Shown here in pieces: positions 43,182 through 52,699 of a DNA stretch of 64,000 nt. This stretch comes from Paenibacillus sacheonensis (GTDB lineage Bacteria > Bacillota > Bacilli > Paenibacillales > Paenibacillaceae): positions 35,848 through 99,847 of the forward strand of contig NZ_JAAAMU010000025.1 of the NCBI RefSeq assembly GCF_009909195.1. The letters are read 5' to 3'. The notes under the pieces were generated by a model that was not told where the DNA came from, searched no databases, and saw nothing but the letters and a program-made list of their open reading frames with translations. Position 1 is the first letter of the stretch; the number at the start of each line of letters is the position of its first letter. Made by a program: the position numbers and the translations under genes.

Positions 43182-43300
43182 TCAACGCCCCTCCCGGTTA
43201 CTTTCACCCTGATCTTCCATATGTCTGAGAATGGCAACGGCCAGCAGATGCGCCATCTGGTCCATGCCGTAGTCGGCGGGATGTGAGATCCGTCGACAAG
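43182..43300 (-). pseudogene. C-terminal fossil of an SGNH/GDSL hydrolase
   Basis: On the minus strand DGSH, then after a one-base shift ADYGMDQMAHLLAVAILRH, and a stop at 43182-43184 match the catalytic D-x-x-H block and last helix of SGNH esterases. The rest of the gene is gone. The 200 bases between it and the kinase start contain a possible -10 (TATACT, 43474-43479) but no clear -35. Confidence 0.55.
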
Positions 43301-43506
43301 CCCGTCGCGCTAGGCATGAGCATCAAGTTACAGCGAGCTCCTGTCGTTAATAGATGTAGTTACGATTATAGTTTTGTCGACTAGGTAAACAAAAGACAAG
43401 AAAGGTCGTGAAAGTCCAATTACTCCATTAAGAATGTTCACAGGGGAAACTCACGGTAACAACGAAATATTAATATACTTAAATTCTTTCACAAAAAGGA
43501 AGATGA

Positions 43507-45294
43507 ATGAAAAATATGCGACTATTCGGATGGATGAAGAGATTGACGATTTTCCCGAAATTAATGTTGTTGTTCCTTATCGGGGTAATTCCTTCTTTCT
43601 TGGTTTCGTTACAATTTTTCCAGAATGGAGCCATGAGCGTTCGTAAAGAAATCTGGGGGTCTATGGAGACTAGGGTTCGATATAATATTAGTTCTTTTGA
43701 AGCAGAAATGAATCGTTTGGTTCGGCTTCATGAGCTTTATGCATTGGACGACGATATCACGAAACTGAGCAGCATGTCTTCCATTCTTCCTTATTACGAC
43801 GTCATGCAGATGCAGAAACGGGTACAGAACAAACTGTGGATCTTGGAAACGTCGAGTTTGTACGTTGCCCATGCAAAAGCATTTATTCCTCAACTAAATA
43901 AAACATTGTTACCGCTGACCGACATCGCTCCTATGACGGGCAACGAGGTAGAACAATTAAAAAACCTGAACAAGACCCAACAATCCCCCATCGCATTTTG
44001 GGAAGGAAAACTGCTGATCAATACGATTAATCCAAACCCGAACTACGTCTCTTCCAAGAATGTTCTTTACATCCTGCAGTCTGAACTCGATCAGTATAAA
44101 TTAAATGTTTTTTTACGACAGATGCTCGGAGAGAGCGACGAAGGAGCGCTGCTATTTACCGATAAGCAGGATTGGTATTCGAACGCCGGGTCATTGGAGG
44201 ATTCGGCGCTCGACAAGGAGATCATGGAAAACGCCGTTTTGCAAGCTGAACCAACGGGCGTAGGAAGAAGTATCGTGAGGAGCGAGGGTCGCACTTTTTA
44301 TATCGCATACGAGAGATCGGAATTATTGAAAATGACGCTTGCTTTATATGTTCCGGAAGAAAAAGTGCTTGGGCCTTTGCACCGATACCGCGCATGGTTC
44401 AGAAGCTTGTTCGGCGCGGCGCTGGTCGCGGTGTTCGGGTTCTCGTATTCCATCTTTCGATCCATCCACTCTCCGATTCGGCGGATGGTTCAAGCGTTCC
44501 GAAAAGTCGAGAACGGGGATCTGAACCTTAATATCAAGCACAAAAACAATGACGAATTTCAATACATGTACGGACAGTTCAATATTATGGTGGGAAGGCT
44601 TAGACAATCGGTGCAGGACGTTTATCATTCTAAAATCATGGCTCAGCAATCGGAGCTTAAGCAGCTTCAATCGCAAATCAATCCGCATTTTCTGTACAAC
44701 ACCTATTACATGGTGCATCGGATGGCGGGAATGCACGATTTTGAAAATGTCGAAAGGGCGACTAAATTTTTAGGCGACTATTTCATCTACATTACCCGCA
44801 ATGCGGTTAATGATGCGAATCTCGAGCAGGAGTGGAATCATACGCTGTCTTACTTGGAAATTCAGCAAATGAGATTTCAAAGCCGGATCGAAGCCGACGT
44901 CTTCTATCAATGCGAAGAGCTGGGCACGCTTCGCATTCCCAGACTCATTTTTCAACCTTTAGTGGAGAACGCTTACCAACACGGTCTTCACTCCAAAACG
45001 GAGAACGGTCGTATCGTACTCACCCTGGTCAATCGATTGGAAGAAAATGCAGTTGTTTTCTCGGTGGAGGATAACGGCGAGACGTTGTCAGAGGAAAAAA
45101 TAAAGGCTTTAGAGAAAAAACTCGAAGATTCTTCCTTCGGGGGATTGGAAAGCACGGGGATGATTAACGTGCATAGGCGTATTCGCCTTCGCTTCGGAGA
45201 GAAATGGGGAGTTCGTTTGGAGAAGAGCGTCTTGGGAGGACTTAAAGTGTCTTTATATTTGCCGGACCTATTTCATGAAGCCGAAGGAGAATAG
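43507..45294 (+). CDS. YesM-type sensor histidine kinase
   Basis: The 595-residue kinase has a membrane helix at about 17-38, an extracellular sensor region, a second helix at about 300-320 and a HAMP domain. A His_kinase domain follows with the phospho-acceptor in QSQINPHFLYNTYY. It ends with an HATPase domain (PLVENAYQHGLHSKT N-box; VEDNGETLS; GMINVHRRIRLRFG). YesM kinases sense extracellular glycan breakdown products, often via the binding protein, and phosphorylate a YesN partner. The partner gene starts 2 bases after its stop. Confidence 0.93.
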   Translation: MKNMRLFGWMKRLTIFPKLMLLFLIGVIPSFLVSLQFFQNGAMSVRKEIWGSMETRVRYNISSFEAEMNRLVRLHELYALDDDITKLSSMSSILPYYDVMQMQKRVQNKLWILETSSLYVAHAKAFIPQLNKTLLPLTDIAPMTGNEVEQLKNLNKTQQSPIAFWEGKLLINTINPNPNYVSSKNVLYILQSELDQYKLNVFLRQMLGESDEGALLFTDKQDWYSNAGSLEDSALDKEIMENAVLQAEPTGVGRSIVRSEGRTFYIAYERSELLKMTLALYVPEEKVLGPLHRYRAWFRSLFGAALVAVFGFSYSIFRSIHSPIRRMVQAFRKVENGDLNLNIKHKNNDEFQYMYGQFNIMVGRLRQSVQDVYHSKIMAQQSELKQLQSQINPHFLYNTYYMVHRMAGMHDFENVERATKFLGDYFIYITRNAVNDANLEQEWNHTLSYLEIQQMRFQSRIEADVFYQCEELGTLRIPRLIFQPLVENAYQHGLHSKTENGRIVLTLVNRLEENAVVFSVEDNGETLSEEKIKALEKKLEDSSFGGLESTGMINVHRRIRLRFGEKWGVRLEKSVLGGLKVSLYLPDLFHEAEGE

Positions 45295-45296
45295 CT

Positions 45297-46928
45297 ATGC
45301 GTCGAATTCTGATCGTCGATGATGAAATGTTTATACTTAACGGGCTATGCGCGATGGTGAAAGAAGCGAATTTCGAAGATCTCGAAGTCTATAAGGCGCC
45401 ATCTTCCGGCGATGCGCTAGATTGGTTGCAAAGAACCACAATCGATATCGTATTGACCGATATTTGCATGCCGGGAATGGATGGTTTGGAATTGCAACGG
45501 CATATCAAGCAGCGGTGGCCGCGATGTAAAGTCATTTTCTTGACCGGACATGATGATTTTAGATTTGCCAAGGAAGCCATCCATTTTCAAGCCACGGATT
45601 ACATTCTCAAGACTGAAGGGGATGCACCCGTATTGGAGGCGATTCGGAGGGCTCTTAGCGAAATCGAGGTGGAGTTCGTTAAAGATGTTCAATTCGAACA
45701 AGCTCAAGCTCGTTTTCAGAACGCGCTGCCTTTTTTGCAAAACGATTTTCTGGAAGAAGTATTGTTGGGAGAAGTGGAGTCGGGGCAGCAGTTCAAGCGG
45801 CAATTCGTGGATCTGAAGCTTCCATTAATGACGACTCATCCTATTCTGCTAGCTATTGCCCGAGTAGACGAATGGATGCAATACACCTCATCGGACAAAG
45901 CGCTTCTTCTCTTTGCCGTGCAGAATATAGCGGATGAATACTTGAATGACGCTGTCATTGTTAAATCCTTCATCTATCAGAAAACGCGTATCGCGTGGAT
46001 GATTCAACCGGTCTTATACGAGGAAGGCGCACTGATCGACGTATTAGGATATGCCCGCGGGGCTTTTGAAAGAATCCAGCAAACATGCAGGGAATTGCTC
46101 AAGCTCAATCTGTCTTTCGCATTATCGAGCGGGTTTTGCGATTGGCCATCCGTGCCTGCCCGTCACGAGGCGCTTAGAAGAGCGATGAGTAGAAGTTACG
46201 GCGGGAAAGGCGAATTGCTATTGACCGATGAAGGTTTCGGCGGGTTGCCCGATGCCGCGCTTAAGGAAGACAGCGTGCGAAGAATCGGTAAAATTATCGA
46301 TGACCTATTCGTTCTAATAGAAAGCGGACAGAAGGATGAGTTCAGCAGGAAGCTGAAAGAATTACTGGATGTTGACATTCTTGAAAACGATACGGAGTTA
46401 AAATTGACCGCAGCATACCGCCTGATCTCGATGTTTGTTACTTTTTTGGCCAATGAAGGCTTGCTTAAGACCATGATGGGCTCGGACGTGATGGACCGCT
46501 TCATGAAGTTAGAAACGCATAAGAATTGGGAACACACGGTTGCGCTCGTCGCGGAGCTTGGCGAAAATGTGTTTTCGAGAAAAGAAACCATGTATAAGCA
46601 ATACGGAAAAAGCGTCATTCAACGGCTGAAGCAGTATATCGATACCCATTTATCCGGGGACCTGTCGCTGGTCAGGCTTGGGGAAGTCGTTGCGCTGAAT
46701 CCTTCTTACTTATCGCGGGTGTACAAGCAAGCTGCGGGAGAAAGTTTATCCGACACCATCATGACCGCGCGACTGGCTTCCGCTACGGAATGGCTCAAAA
46801 AAACGGACGATAAAGTTCAGGATATCGCCGCGAAAGTCGGGTTCGAGTCCGCAGCCTATTTTAACAGGTTTTTCAAGAAGGCTGTCGGACTGACTCCCCA
46901 AGAGTACCGGGAACAGTCTCGAATGTAA
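45297..46928 (+). CDS. YesN-type response regulator with AraC DNA-binding domain
   Basis: The 543-residue protein begins with a receiver domain (ILIVDDEMF acid pair; phospho-acceptor Asp in VLTDICMPGMDG; Lys in ILKTEGD), has a long middle region and ends with an AraC helix-turn-helix pair (SLVRLGEVVALNPSYLSRVY; IAAKVGFESAAYFNRFFKK). It is translationally coupled to the kinase. It should activate the transport and enzyme genes starting at 47086. Confidence 0.93.
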   Translation: MRRILIVDDEMFILNGLCAMVKEANFEDLEVYKAPSSGDALDWLQRTTIDIVLTDICMPGMDGLELQRHIKQRWPRCKVIFLTGHDDFRFAKEAIHFQATDYILKTEGDAPVLEAIRRALSEIEVEFVKDVQFEQAQARFQNALPFLQNDFLEEVLLGEVESGQQFKRQFVDLKLPLMTTHPILLAIARVDEWMQYTSSDKALLLFAVQNIADEYLNDAVIVKSFIYQKTRIAWMIQPVLYEEGALIDVLGYARGAFERIQQTCRELLKLNLSFALSSGFCDWPSVPARHEALRRAMSRSYGGKGELLLTDEGFGGLPDAALKEDSVRRIGKIIDDLFVLIESGQKDEFSRKLKELLDVDILENDTELKLTAAYRLISMFVTFLANEGLLKTMMGSDVMDRFMKLETHKNWEHTVALVAELGENVFSRKETMYKQYGKSVIQRLKQYIDTHLSGDLSLVRLGEVVALNPSYLSRVYKQAAGESLSDTIMTARLASATEWLKKTDDKVQDIAAKVGFESAAYFNRFFKKAVGLTPQEYREQSRM

Positions 46929-47028
46929 GTTGACGACGTGGGGACAAGCAATGGAAATTAGGCAAAGTCGTAAAAAGAGAGCAAGAATAGTCGAAATCGT
47001 CTAATTTCGGACCGAACCGAAGCGAAGC

Positions 47029-47034
47029 TATACT
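47029..47034 (+). promoter_or_regulatory. Possible -10 box of the glycan operon
   Basis: TATACT lies 52 bases before the binding-protein start, with no good -35 upstream, as expected for an activator-dependent promoter. The preceding bases repeat TCGAAATCG and TCGTAAAAAG-like motifs that could be YesN sites. Confidence 0.35.
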
Positions 47035-47085
47035 AATGAATGAGAAGAGAAATCTTCCACAAACAATCTTTGGGGGGAAGCATGC

Positions 47086-48807
47086 GTGAAAAAAACAAAA
47101 ATCATGTCTCTTGGTCTTGCGTCGGCAATTATGCTCGTCTCAGTCCTGACTGGGTGCAGTTCCAAGAATGACGGTAATGCAAAACCGAATGAAAATGCAT
47201 CACCGGCGGCCAACAGTGAAGCGCCAACGGCAAACGAGCCGGCAAACGAACCGGCAAACGCGTCGACTCCGCCTGCGGATCCGCTCGGTAAATACGATCC
47301 GCCAATTACGGTATCGGTCATCCGTCCTTATGACGAGAACGTTAAGTTCGTCGAAGGCGAATCGGCAACGGACAATTTGTGGACGCGAAAATACGAAGAA
47401 GGTCTCGGAATCAAAGTTAATTATGATTGGACGCTTCAAGCGCCGATCGATCAATATTATCAGAAGTTGAACGTTGCGATCGCGAGTAACGATTTGGCAG
47501 ACATTATGGTTGTCAGCAGCGGCCAATTGAAGCAGCTGGCCGAAGCAGGCCAAATCGCCGATTTGACCGACGTATATCAAAACTACGCTTCCGATTTCAC
47601 TAAAAAAATATTCACCGATGACGGTGGCTTGGCGCTGAATTCTGCAACCTTTGGCGGTAAATTGCTTGGATTGCCTCGACTAGGTTCCGATATCGATGAA
47701 GTTCCATTACTCTGGATCCGCAAAGATTGGCTTAAAAAGCTTAACCTTCCCGATCCGAAAACGATGGCCGACGTGGATAAAATCGCCGAGGCATTCGCGA
47801 CGCAAGATCCGGACGGCAACGGAAAAGCCGACACGAGCGGTCTTGGATTATCAAAAGACTTAAACGGCGGGTTCCCGGGCTTCGAAGGATACCTGAACGG
47901 ATACCATGCGTACTACAATACATGGTTGAAGGATGCATCCGGTCAATTGGTAAACAGCAATATTCAACCAGAGATGAAAACTGCCCTTGCTGCGTTGCAA
48001 AAGTTATATGCAAACAAAGCCATCGATAAGGAGTTCGGTACAAAAGACGGAGGCAAAGCTGCCGAAGCAGTGACTAACGGCAAGCTGGGCATGTATTACG
48101 GCGCAATGTGGACTCCGATTTGGCCGATTCAAGACGGTAGGAATCTTGACAAAACAATGGAATGGGAACCGTTCGCGCTTCCTTCCGCTGACGGACAACC
48201 GACTAAAGGACAAGTGCCGTTCGATGTGCCGAGCAATCAATACTATGTCGTGAAAAAAAATGCGGAGCATCCTGAAGCGGCGCTCAAAATGATGAACTTC
48301 TACTATGATTCCAACTATATTAAAGGCGAGAAGGCGGATACTGCGAAGTACGATGGCATTGAAACGTTTAAATACGTTATTCTCGCTGGAGCGCCGACGA
48401 CAGAAAACCTGGACGTTTACAAGAAGGCGAAAACGCTGTTCGAAGCTAACGACGTCGAGAGCATGAAAAATGCGAAAGAGGGTCAATTGCCGATCGTCGC
48501 CAAATATTTGGAAGGCGATGAGAAGAGCTGGGGCTACTATAAAGTATTCGGACCCGATGGCAGTTATAAAGTAATCGAGCAAATGTTGAATCAAAATCTT
48601 TTCATGCGGAGCGAATATTTCGGACCTCCGACCCCGACGATGGGCGAGAAGAGCAGCACCTTGGATACGTTACTCAAAGAGACGTTCACGAAAATCATTA
48701 TGGGTGCCGCGTCGATCGACGAATTCGATAAATTCGTGGAAAACTGGAAGCAGCTCGGCGGCGACCAAATTACGAAAGAAGTCAACGAATGGGCAGCCTC
48801 TAGATAA
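47086..48807 (+). CDS. Extracellular solute-binding lipoprotein of the glycan locus
   Basis: This 573-residue lipoprotein starts at GTG 47086 after TTTGGGGGGAAG; an overlapping ATG at 47082 is in the wrong frame. The signal ends in the lipobox VLTGC (Cys near residue 24), then a low-complexity NEPANEPANAS linker and a family-1 sugar-binding fold (ATQDPDGNGKADTSGLGLS). It captures oligosaccharides at the cell surface and passes them to the two permeases. Confidence 0.92.
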   Translation: MKKTKIMSLGLASAIMLVSVLTGCSSKNDGNAKPNENASPAANSEAPTANEPANEPANASTPPADPLGKYDPPITVSVIRPYDENVKFVEGESATDNLWTRKYEEGLGIKVNYDWTLQAPIDQYYQKLNVAIASNDLADIMVVSSGQLKQLAEAGQIADLTDVYQNYASDFTKKIFTDDGGLALNSATFGGKLLGLPRLGSDIDEVPLLWIRKDWLKKLNLPDPKTMADVDKIAEAFATQDPDGNGKADTSGLGLSKDLNGGFPGFEGYLNGYHAYYNTWLKDASGQLVNSNIQPEMKTALAALQKLYANKAIDKEFGTKDGGKAAEAVTNGKLGMYYGAMWTPIWPIQDGRNLDKTMEWEPFALPSADGQPTKGQVPFDVPSNQYYVVKKNAEHPEAALKMMNFYYDSNYIKGEKADTAKYDGIETFKYVILAGAPTTENLDVYKKAKTLFEANDVESMKNAKEGQLPIVAKYLEGDEKSWGYYKVFGPDGSYKVIEQMLNQNLFMRSEYFGPPTPTMGEKSSTLDTLLKETFTKIIMGAASIDEFDKFVENWKQLGGDQITKEVNEWAASR

Positions 48808-48823
48808 GACGATATCAAATAAA

Positions 48824-48857
48824 GGGGGAGAAGAACGTTACAACGCTTCTCCCTCTT
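48824..48857 (+). terminator. Hairpin between binding protein and permeases
   Basis: GGGAGAAG and CTTCTCCC form an 8-bp stem; only a weak T-rich tail follows. Such hairpins raise the level of binding protein over permeases by partial termination or RNA stabilisation. Confidence 0.55.
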
Positions 48858-48881
48858 CCATTGCGAGGATGTGAAAACGTA

Positions 48882-49778
48882 ATGTCAAAAAAAACAATTC
48901 GCCAGTTGCCGCTTCATTTCATGCTTCTGCCGGGCCTGCTCTTGGTGTTGATCTACAGTTATGTGCCTTTCTTCGGGCTGTCGTTGGCATTCGTGAAGTT
49001 TTTGCCGGGACGTCCTTTTACGGAGAATCCGTGGGTCGGCTTTGAGCACTTCAGATACGTGTGGGAGATGCCTAACTCGTTACGCGTACTGGGCAATACG
49101 TTTTACATTGCCTTTTTTAAAATCGTCGTCGGTCAGATCGTGCCGATCATCGTAGCCTTGCTTCTGAATGAGTTGCGTAAAAATTGGCTGAAGCGTGGCG
49201 TGCAGACGCTCATCTATTTACCGCATTTTTTATCTTGGATCATCCTGGGGGGGATTTTGATCGACATTCTGTCCCCTTCGCAAGGCATTGTCAACCAATT
49301 GCTCGGTATGTTGGGCATAAAGCCGATCTATTTTCTCGGGGATAACAATTGGTTCCCCTTCACGATCATCGTAACCGATGTATGGAAAGAGTTCGGATTC
49401 AATACGGTCGTATACTTGGCGGCGTTGACGTCCATTAATCCGGCCTTGTACGAAGCGGCGCTAATCGATGGCGCGAATCGCTGGAAGCAGACGCTGCATA
49501 TCACGCTGCCCGGCATGCTGCCGATTATTGTGCTTTTGGCAACGCTAAGTCTCGGTAACGTGCTGAACGCCGGTTTTGATCAAATTTTCAATCTGTACAG
49601 TCCTTCCGTCTATCAAACGGGGGATATCATCGATACGCTGGTCTATCGGACAGGACTCGAACAGGCGCAATATAGCGTTGCTACGGCAATCGGCCTATTC
49701 AAATCCGTCGTATCGTTCTTCATGGTATCTTTGTCCTATTTTCTGGCTTATCGGTTGGCGAATTACCGGATTTTCTAG
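48882..49778 (+). CDS. Sugar ABC transporter permease 1 (LplB type)
   Basis: The 298-residue membrane protein has about six helices and the EAA loop EAALIDGANRWKQTLHITLPG. The start at 48882 (ATGTCAAAAAAAACAATTC) is preferred to an upstream in-frame TTG. It forms the channel with permease 2 and needs an ATPase encoded elsewhere. The family is that of complex-polysaccharide importers. Confidence 0.92.
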   Translation: MSKKTIRQLPLHFMLLPGLLLVLIYSYVPFFGLSLAFVKFLPGRPFTENPWVGFEHFRYVWEMPNSLRVLGNTFYIAFFKIVVGQIVPIIVALLLNELRKNWLKRGVQTLIYLPHFLSWIILGGILIDILSPSQGIVNQLLGMLGIKPIYFLGDNNWFPFTIIVTDVWKEFGFNTVVYLAALTSINPALYEAALIDGANRWKQTLHITLPGMLPIIVLLATLSLGNVLNAGFDQIFNLYSPSVYQTGDIIDTLVYRTGLEQAQYSVATAIGLFKSVVSFFMVSLSYFLAYRLANYRIF

Positions 49779-49796
49779 CAGTGGAGGGATGTAAAT

Positions 49797-50675
49797 ATGA
49801 AAGCAAGCGTCAGTTACCGACTGTTTAATGGGTTAAACATCACGTTCTTGTCATTACTGTCACTTATATGCATTTTGCCGCTGGTACATGTCCTTGCTTT
49901 ATCGTTCAGCAACAACAGCTCGGCGGCGGCCGGACTGGTCAAGCTGTGGCCGGTCGGTTTCACGACGGATGCTTACAGATTCATTCTCAGCAAACCGGCT
50001 TTTTTGGACTCCATCGTTGTTACCTTGCAGCGGGTAGGATTGGGGACCGTCGTTAATTTGTTGCTGACACTGCTTGTCGCTTATCCCTTGTCCAAGGAAA
50101 GCTCGGATTTTCGGTTTAGAACGTTGTACGCGTGGATTTTCGTCTTTACGATTTTGTTTAATGGCGGACTTATTCCTTGGTATATGACAATTAAGTGGAC
50201 CGGCATTATGGACACCATATGGGCGCTTATTCTGCCCGGTGCTGTTCCCGTGTTCAATATCATTTTGCTTCTTAATTTTTTCCGGGGATTGCCGAAGGAG
50301 TTGGATGAATCGGCATCTATCGACGGCGGAGGCCACTGGACGATTTTATGGAAAATTTATGTTCCATTGTCAACGCCGGCGCTAGCGACCATCACGCTGT
50401 TCACGATCGTATGGCACTGGAACTCGTGGTTCGACGGTTTGATTCTTATGAAAGTGCCCGAGCACTTTCCGTTGTCGACCTACATGCAGACGATTCTCGT
50501 CCACATCGATTTGACCTCGATGTCGGGCAAAGATTTCGAAGTTTTAAAGGATGTGTCGGATCGTACGGCAAAAGCTTCCCAAATCTTTCTTGGCGCACTG
50601 CCGATTATTCTCGCGTATCCATTCCTGCAGCGTTACTTCGTAAAAGGAATCGTGCTCGGCAGCGTGAAAGGATAG
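49797..50675 (+). CDS. Sugar ABC transporter permease 2 (YtcP/AraQ type)
   Basis: The 292-residue protein has about six helices, the EAA loop ESASIDGGGHWTILWKIYVPL and the C-terminal LQRYFVKGIVLGSVKG. GTGGAGG precedes the ATG. It starts 18 bases after permease 1. Confidence 0.92.
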   Translation: MKASVSYRLFNGLNITFLSLLSLICILPLVHVLALSFSNNSSAAAGLVKLWPVGFTTDAYRFILSKPAFLDSIVVTLQRVGLGTVVNLLLTLLVAYPLSKESSDFRFRTLYAWIFVFTILFNGGLIPWYMTIKWTGIMDTIWALILPGAVPVFNIILLLNFFRGLPKELDESASIDGGGHWTILWKIYVPLSTPALATITLFTIVWHWNSWFDGLILMKVPEHFPLSTYMQTILVHIDLTSMSGKDFEVLKDVSDRTAKASQIFLGALPIILAYPFLQRYFVKGIVLGSVKG

Positions 50676-50705
50676 CAAATATGCAAGCAAGCGGAGTGAA
50701 TCGGC

Positions 50706-51698
50706 ATGAGTGAGAAAGCGATCGTGTTTCAAGCGCGCAATGAGGTTCGTTTAATTGAGGTTGACGTGCCGTTGCCTATGCATGATGAAGTTCAGGTACG
50801 GACCATCAAGTCCATGATTAGCGCGGGTACGGAAAGATGGATTTTGTCCGACCGATTCTCTCGCGCCGGAACGCCCTTTCCTTGCATTCCGGGTTATCAG
50901 AGAGTAGGCGTCGTCGAAAAAGTCGGCAAAGACGTTCGGGATATCAATATCGGCGACAGGGTCATCGCAACAAGCGGAATGAGCGTCCCGGGAATTGCCT
51001 CCAATTGGGGGGCGCATCTATCGTTGGGCAACACGAAAAGCGGAGAAATCTATCGTATTCCCGATAATGTCGGAGATGAAGATGCCTCAGGTATCGTCGT
51101 TGTGCAAGTCGGATACAATGCGGCTTCCCGTCTCCTTATGAAAGAAAAGGACTGGGTCGTCATTTATGGCGATGGAATCATAGGCCAGTGCGCTTCGCAG
51201 GCCGCTAGAGCAAGAGGGGCTCGCACGATTCTGGTCGGCAGGCGGACAGAGCGACTGGCGATCGGCGGCAAGCATAGCGCAGACTTTGTCGTTAACGCTG
51301 CGGAAGGCTCGGTTGCAAAGCGCGTACAAGAAATAACAAAGACGGCGTTTGTGACTGGCGTCCTCGACACGGTACAGAACGAAGAGGCTGGGCAATCTTA
51401 TATGCCGCTGTTGGAACCCGGTTACGGCCAAATCGTGTATTGCGGGCATTCGACGGATCGGGCATGGGTGGATATGGCTTTGCTGCAAGCGCATGGATTT
51501 ACGTGCCACTTTGTTTCGGACTGGACGCGGACGCGAATTGAAGCGACGCTTTCTCTTATGAACGAAGGAGCGATTCGTCTGGCCCCGCTTATCACGCATC
51601 GAGGGAATTGCGAGGAAGCGCCGCTCTTATATCAAATGCTGATAGACAATAAGGAACCATTCTTGGGAATGACTATTGATTGGAGCGTGAAAGCATGA
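50706..51698 (+). CDS. MDR-family (zinc-type alcohol) dehydrogenase
   Basis: The 330-residue protein has a GroES-like domain (AGTERWILSD, PGYQRVGVVEKVG) and a Rossmann domain with GDGIIGQCASQAARARGAR. The structural-zinc Cys cluster of classical alcohol dehydrogenases is absent. It likely oxidises or reduces a sugar released from the imported oligomer. Its stop overlaps the start of the epimerase by four bases. Confidence 0.85.
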   Translation: MSEKAIVFQARNEVRLIEVDVPLPMHDEVQVRTIKSMISAGTERWILSDRFSRAGTPFPCIPGYQRVGVVEKVGKDVRDINIGDRVIATSGMSVPGIASNWGAHLSLGNTKSGEIYRIPDNVGDEDASGIVVVQVGYNAASRLLMKEKDWVVIYGDGIIGQCASQAARARGARTILVGRRTERLAIGGKHSADFVVNAAEGSVAKRVQEITKTAFVTGVLDTVQNEEAGQSYMPLLEPGYGQIVYCGHSTDRAWVDMALLQAHGFTCHFVSDWTRTRIEATLSLMNEGAIRLAPLITHRGNCEEAPLLYQMLIDNKEPFLGMTIDWSVKA

Positions 51699-52603
51699 AG
51701 GTTGTCATCACCGGAGCTTGCGGATTCGTAGGAAGAAAGTTGATACAGGAATTAGAAGAACGTGGTCATGAACTCGTTCTTATCGATCGTCAGCGTCCCG
51801 AGGAAGCGACGATGTTCGTTCCCGGCGGTCGCGTCAGCTCCCCTTTTCAAACGGATTGGCCGTTTTACCAAGCAGACATCATGGATACGGCTGCCATGCA
51901 AGCTATCATTCGCGATGTAGACGCGGTCGTGCACTTGGCCGCGATTCCTTCCGGATTGCCCGAAACAGGGCAAGAAACGTTTTATTTCAACGCCAGTGGA
52001 ACGTATGCATTGCTGGACGCGGCGAGATTGGCCGGCGTAAACCGCTTTATTGCCGCATCGAGCATCAATGCTTTCGGTACGTTCTATTGGCGCATCCGGC
52101 AATCGCCGATCGCCTATACGCATTTCCCGCTGACAGAGGCTTTCCATCCTGAGCCTCAAGATCCTTATAGTTTAAGCAAGTTGGTTAACGAACTGACATG
52201 CGAATCGTTCCATCGCGCGTACGGTATCCGTACCGCAGCTCTTCGATTCGGTGGGGTATGGAGCGATGAGGTTTATGATCGCGCAATGGAGCAAGGGTTG
52301 TCGCAGACCGAGGAGTGGCCAATGGACCTGTTCACTTGGGTACATGTAAGGGATATTGCAATCGCGATAAGACAGGCACTGGAGGAATCCGATTTGCCGG
52401 GATTCGGCGCTTATACCATTAATGCTTCAGATACGAATCGTCCAGAGTCAACGATGGAACTCTTGCATAAGTTCCGGCCGGAATACTTACCGCTTCTGAA
52501 TGCGAACATCGAAGGCAGAGGAGCCCTGATTTCTTCAGAAAGAGCAAATTTGGCTTTTGGCTATAAACCGAAATATTCTCTTGATGCTGCAGTAAATCGG
52601 TAA
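51695..52603 (+). CDS. NAD(P)-dependent epimerase/dehydratase (extended SDR)
   Basis: The 302-residue protein has the nucleotide-binding GACGFVGRKLIQ motif, HLAAIPSG, and the catalytic Y-x-x-x-K in DPYSLSKLVNE. The start at 51695 overlaps the previous stop (ATGA). It is probably a sugar epimerase, dehydrogenase or dehydratase working with the MDR enzyme on the imported sugar; the substrate is not readable. Confidence 0.88.
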   Translation: MKVVITGACGFVGRKLIQELEERGHELVLIDRQRPEEATMFVPGGRVSSPFQTDWPFYQADIMDTAAMQAIIRDVDAVVHLAAIPSGLPETGQETFYFNASGTYALLDAARLAGVNRFIAASSINAFGTFYWRIRQSPIAYTHFPLTEAFHPEPQDPYSLSKLVNELTCESFHRAYGIRTAALRFGGVWSDEVYDRAMEQGLSQTEEWPMDLFTWVHVRDIAIAIRQALEESDLPGFGAYTINASDTNRPESTMELLHKFRPEYLPLLNANIEGRGALISSERANLAFGYKPKYSLDAAVNR

Positions 52604-52635
52604 GGCTGGTTTTGTAAGGTAGCTTAGAATGATGA

Positions 52636-52665
52636 GACCGCGCCTGGTTCGTCTCGCGCGGTTTC
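52636..52665 (+). terminator. Intra-operon hairpin before the SGNH esterase
   Basis: ACCGCGC and GCGCGGT form a stem around CTGGTTCGTCTC, followed by TTC only. It may be an attenuator or RNA stabiliser. Confidence 0.4.
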
Positions 52666-52699
52666 AAGCAAATGAAGCGAATACGGGAGTGGCTGACGA

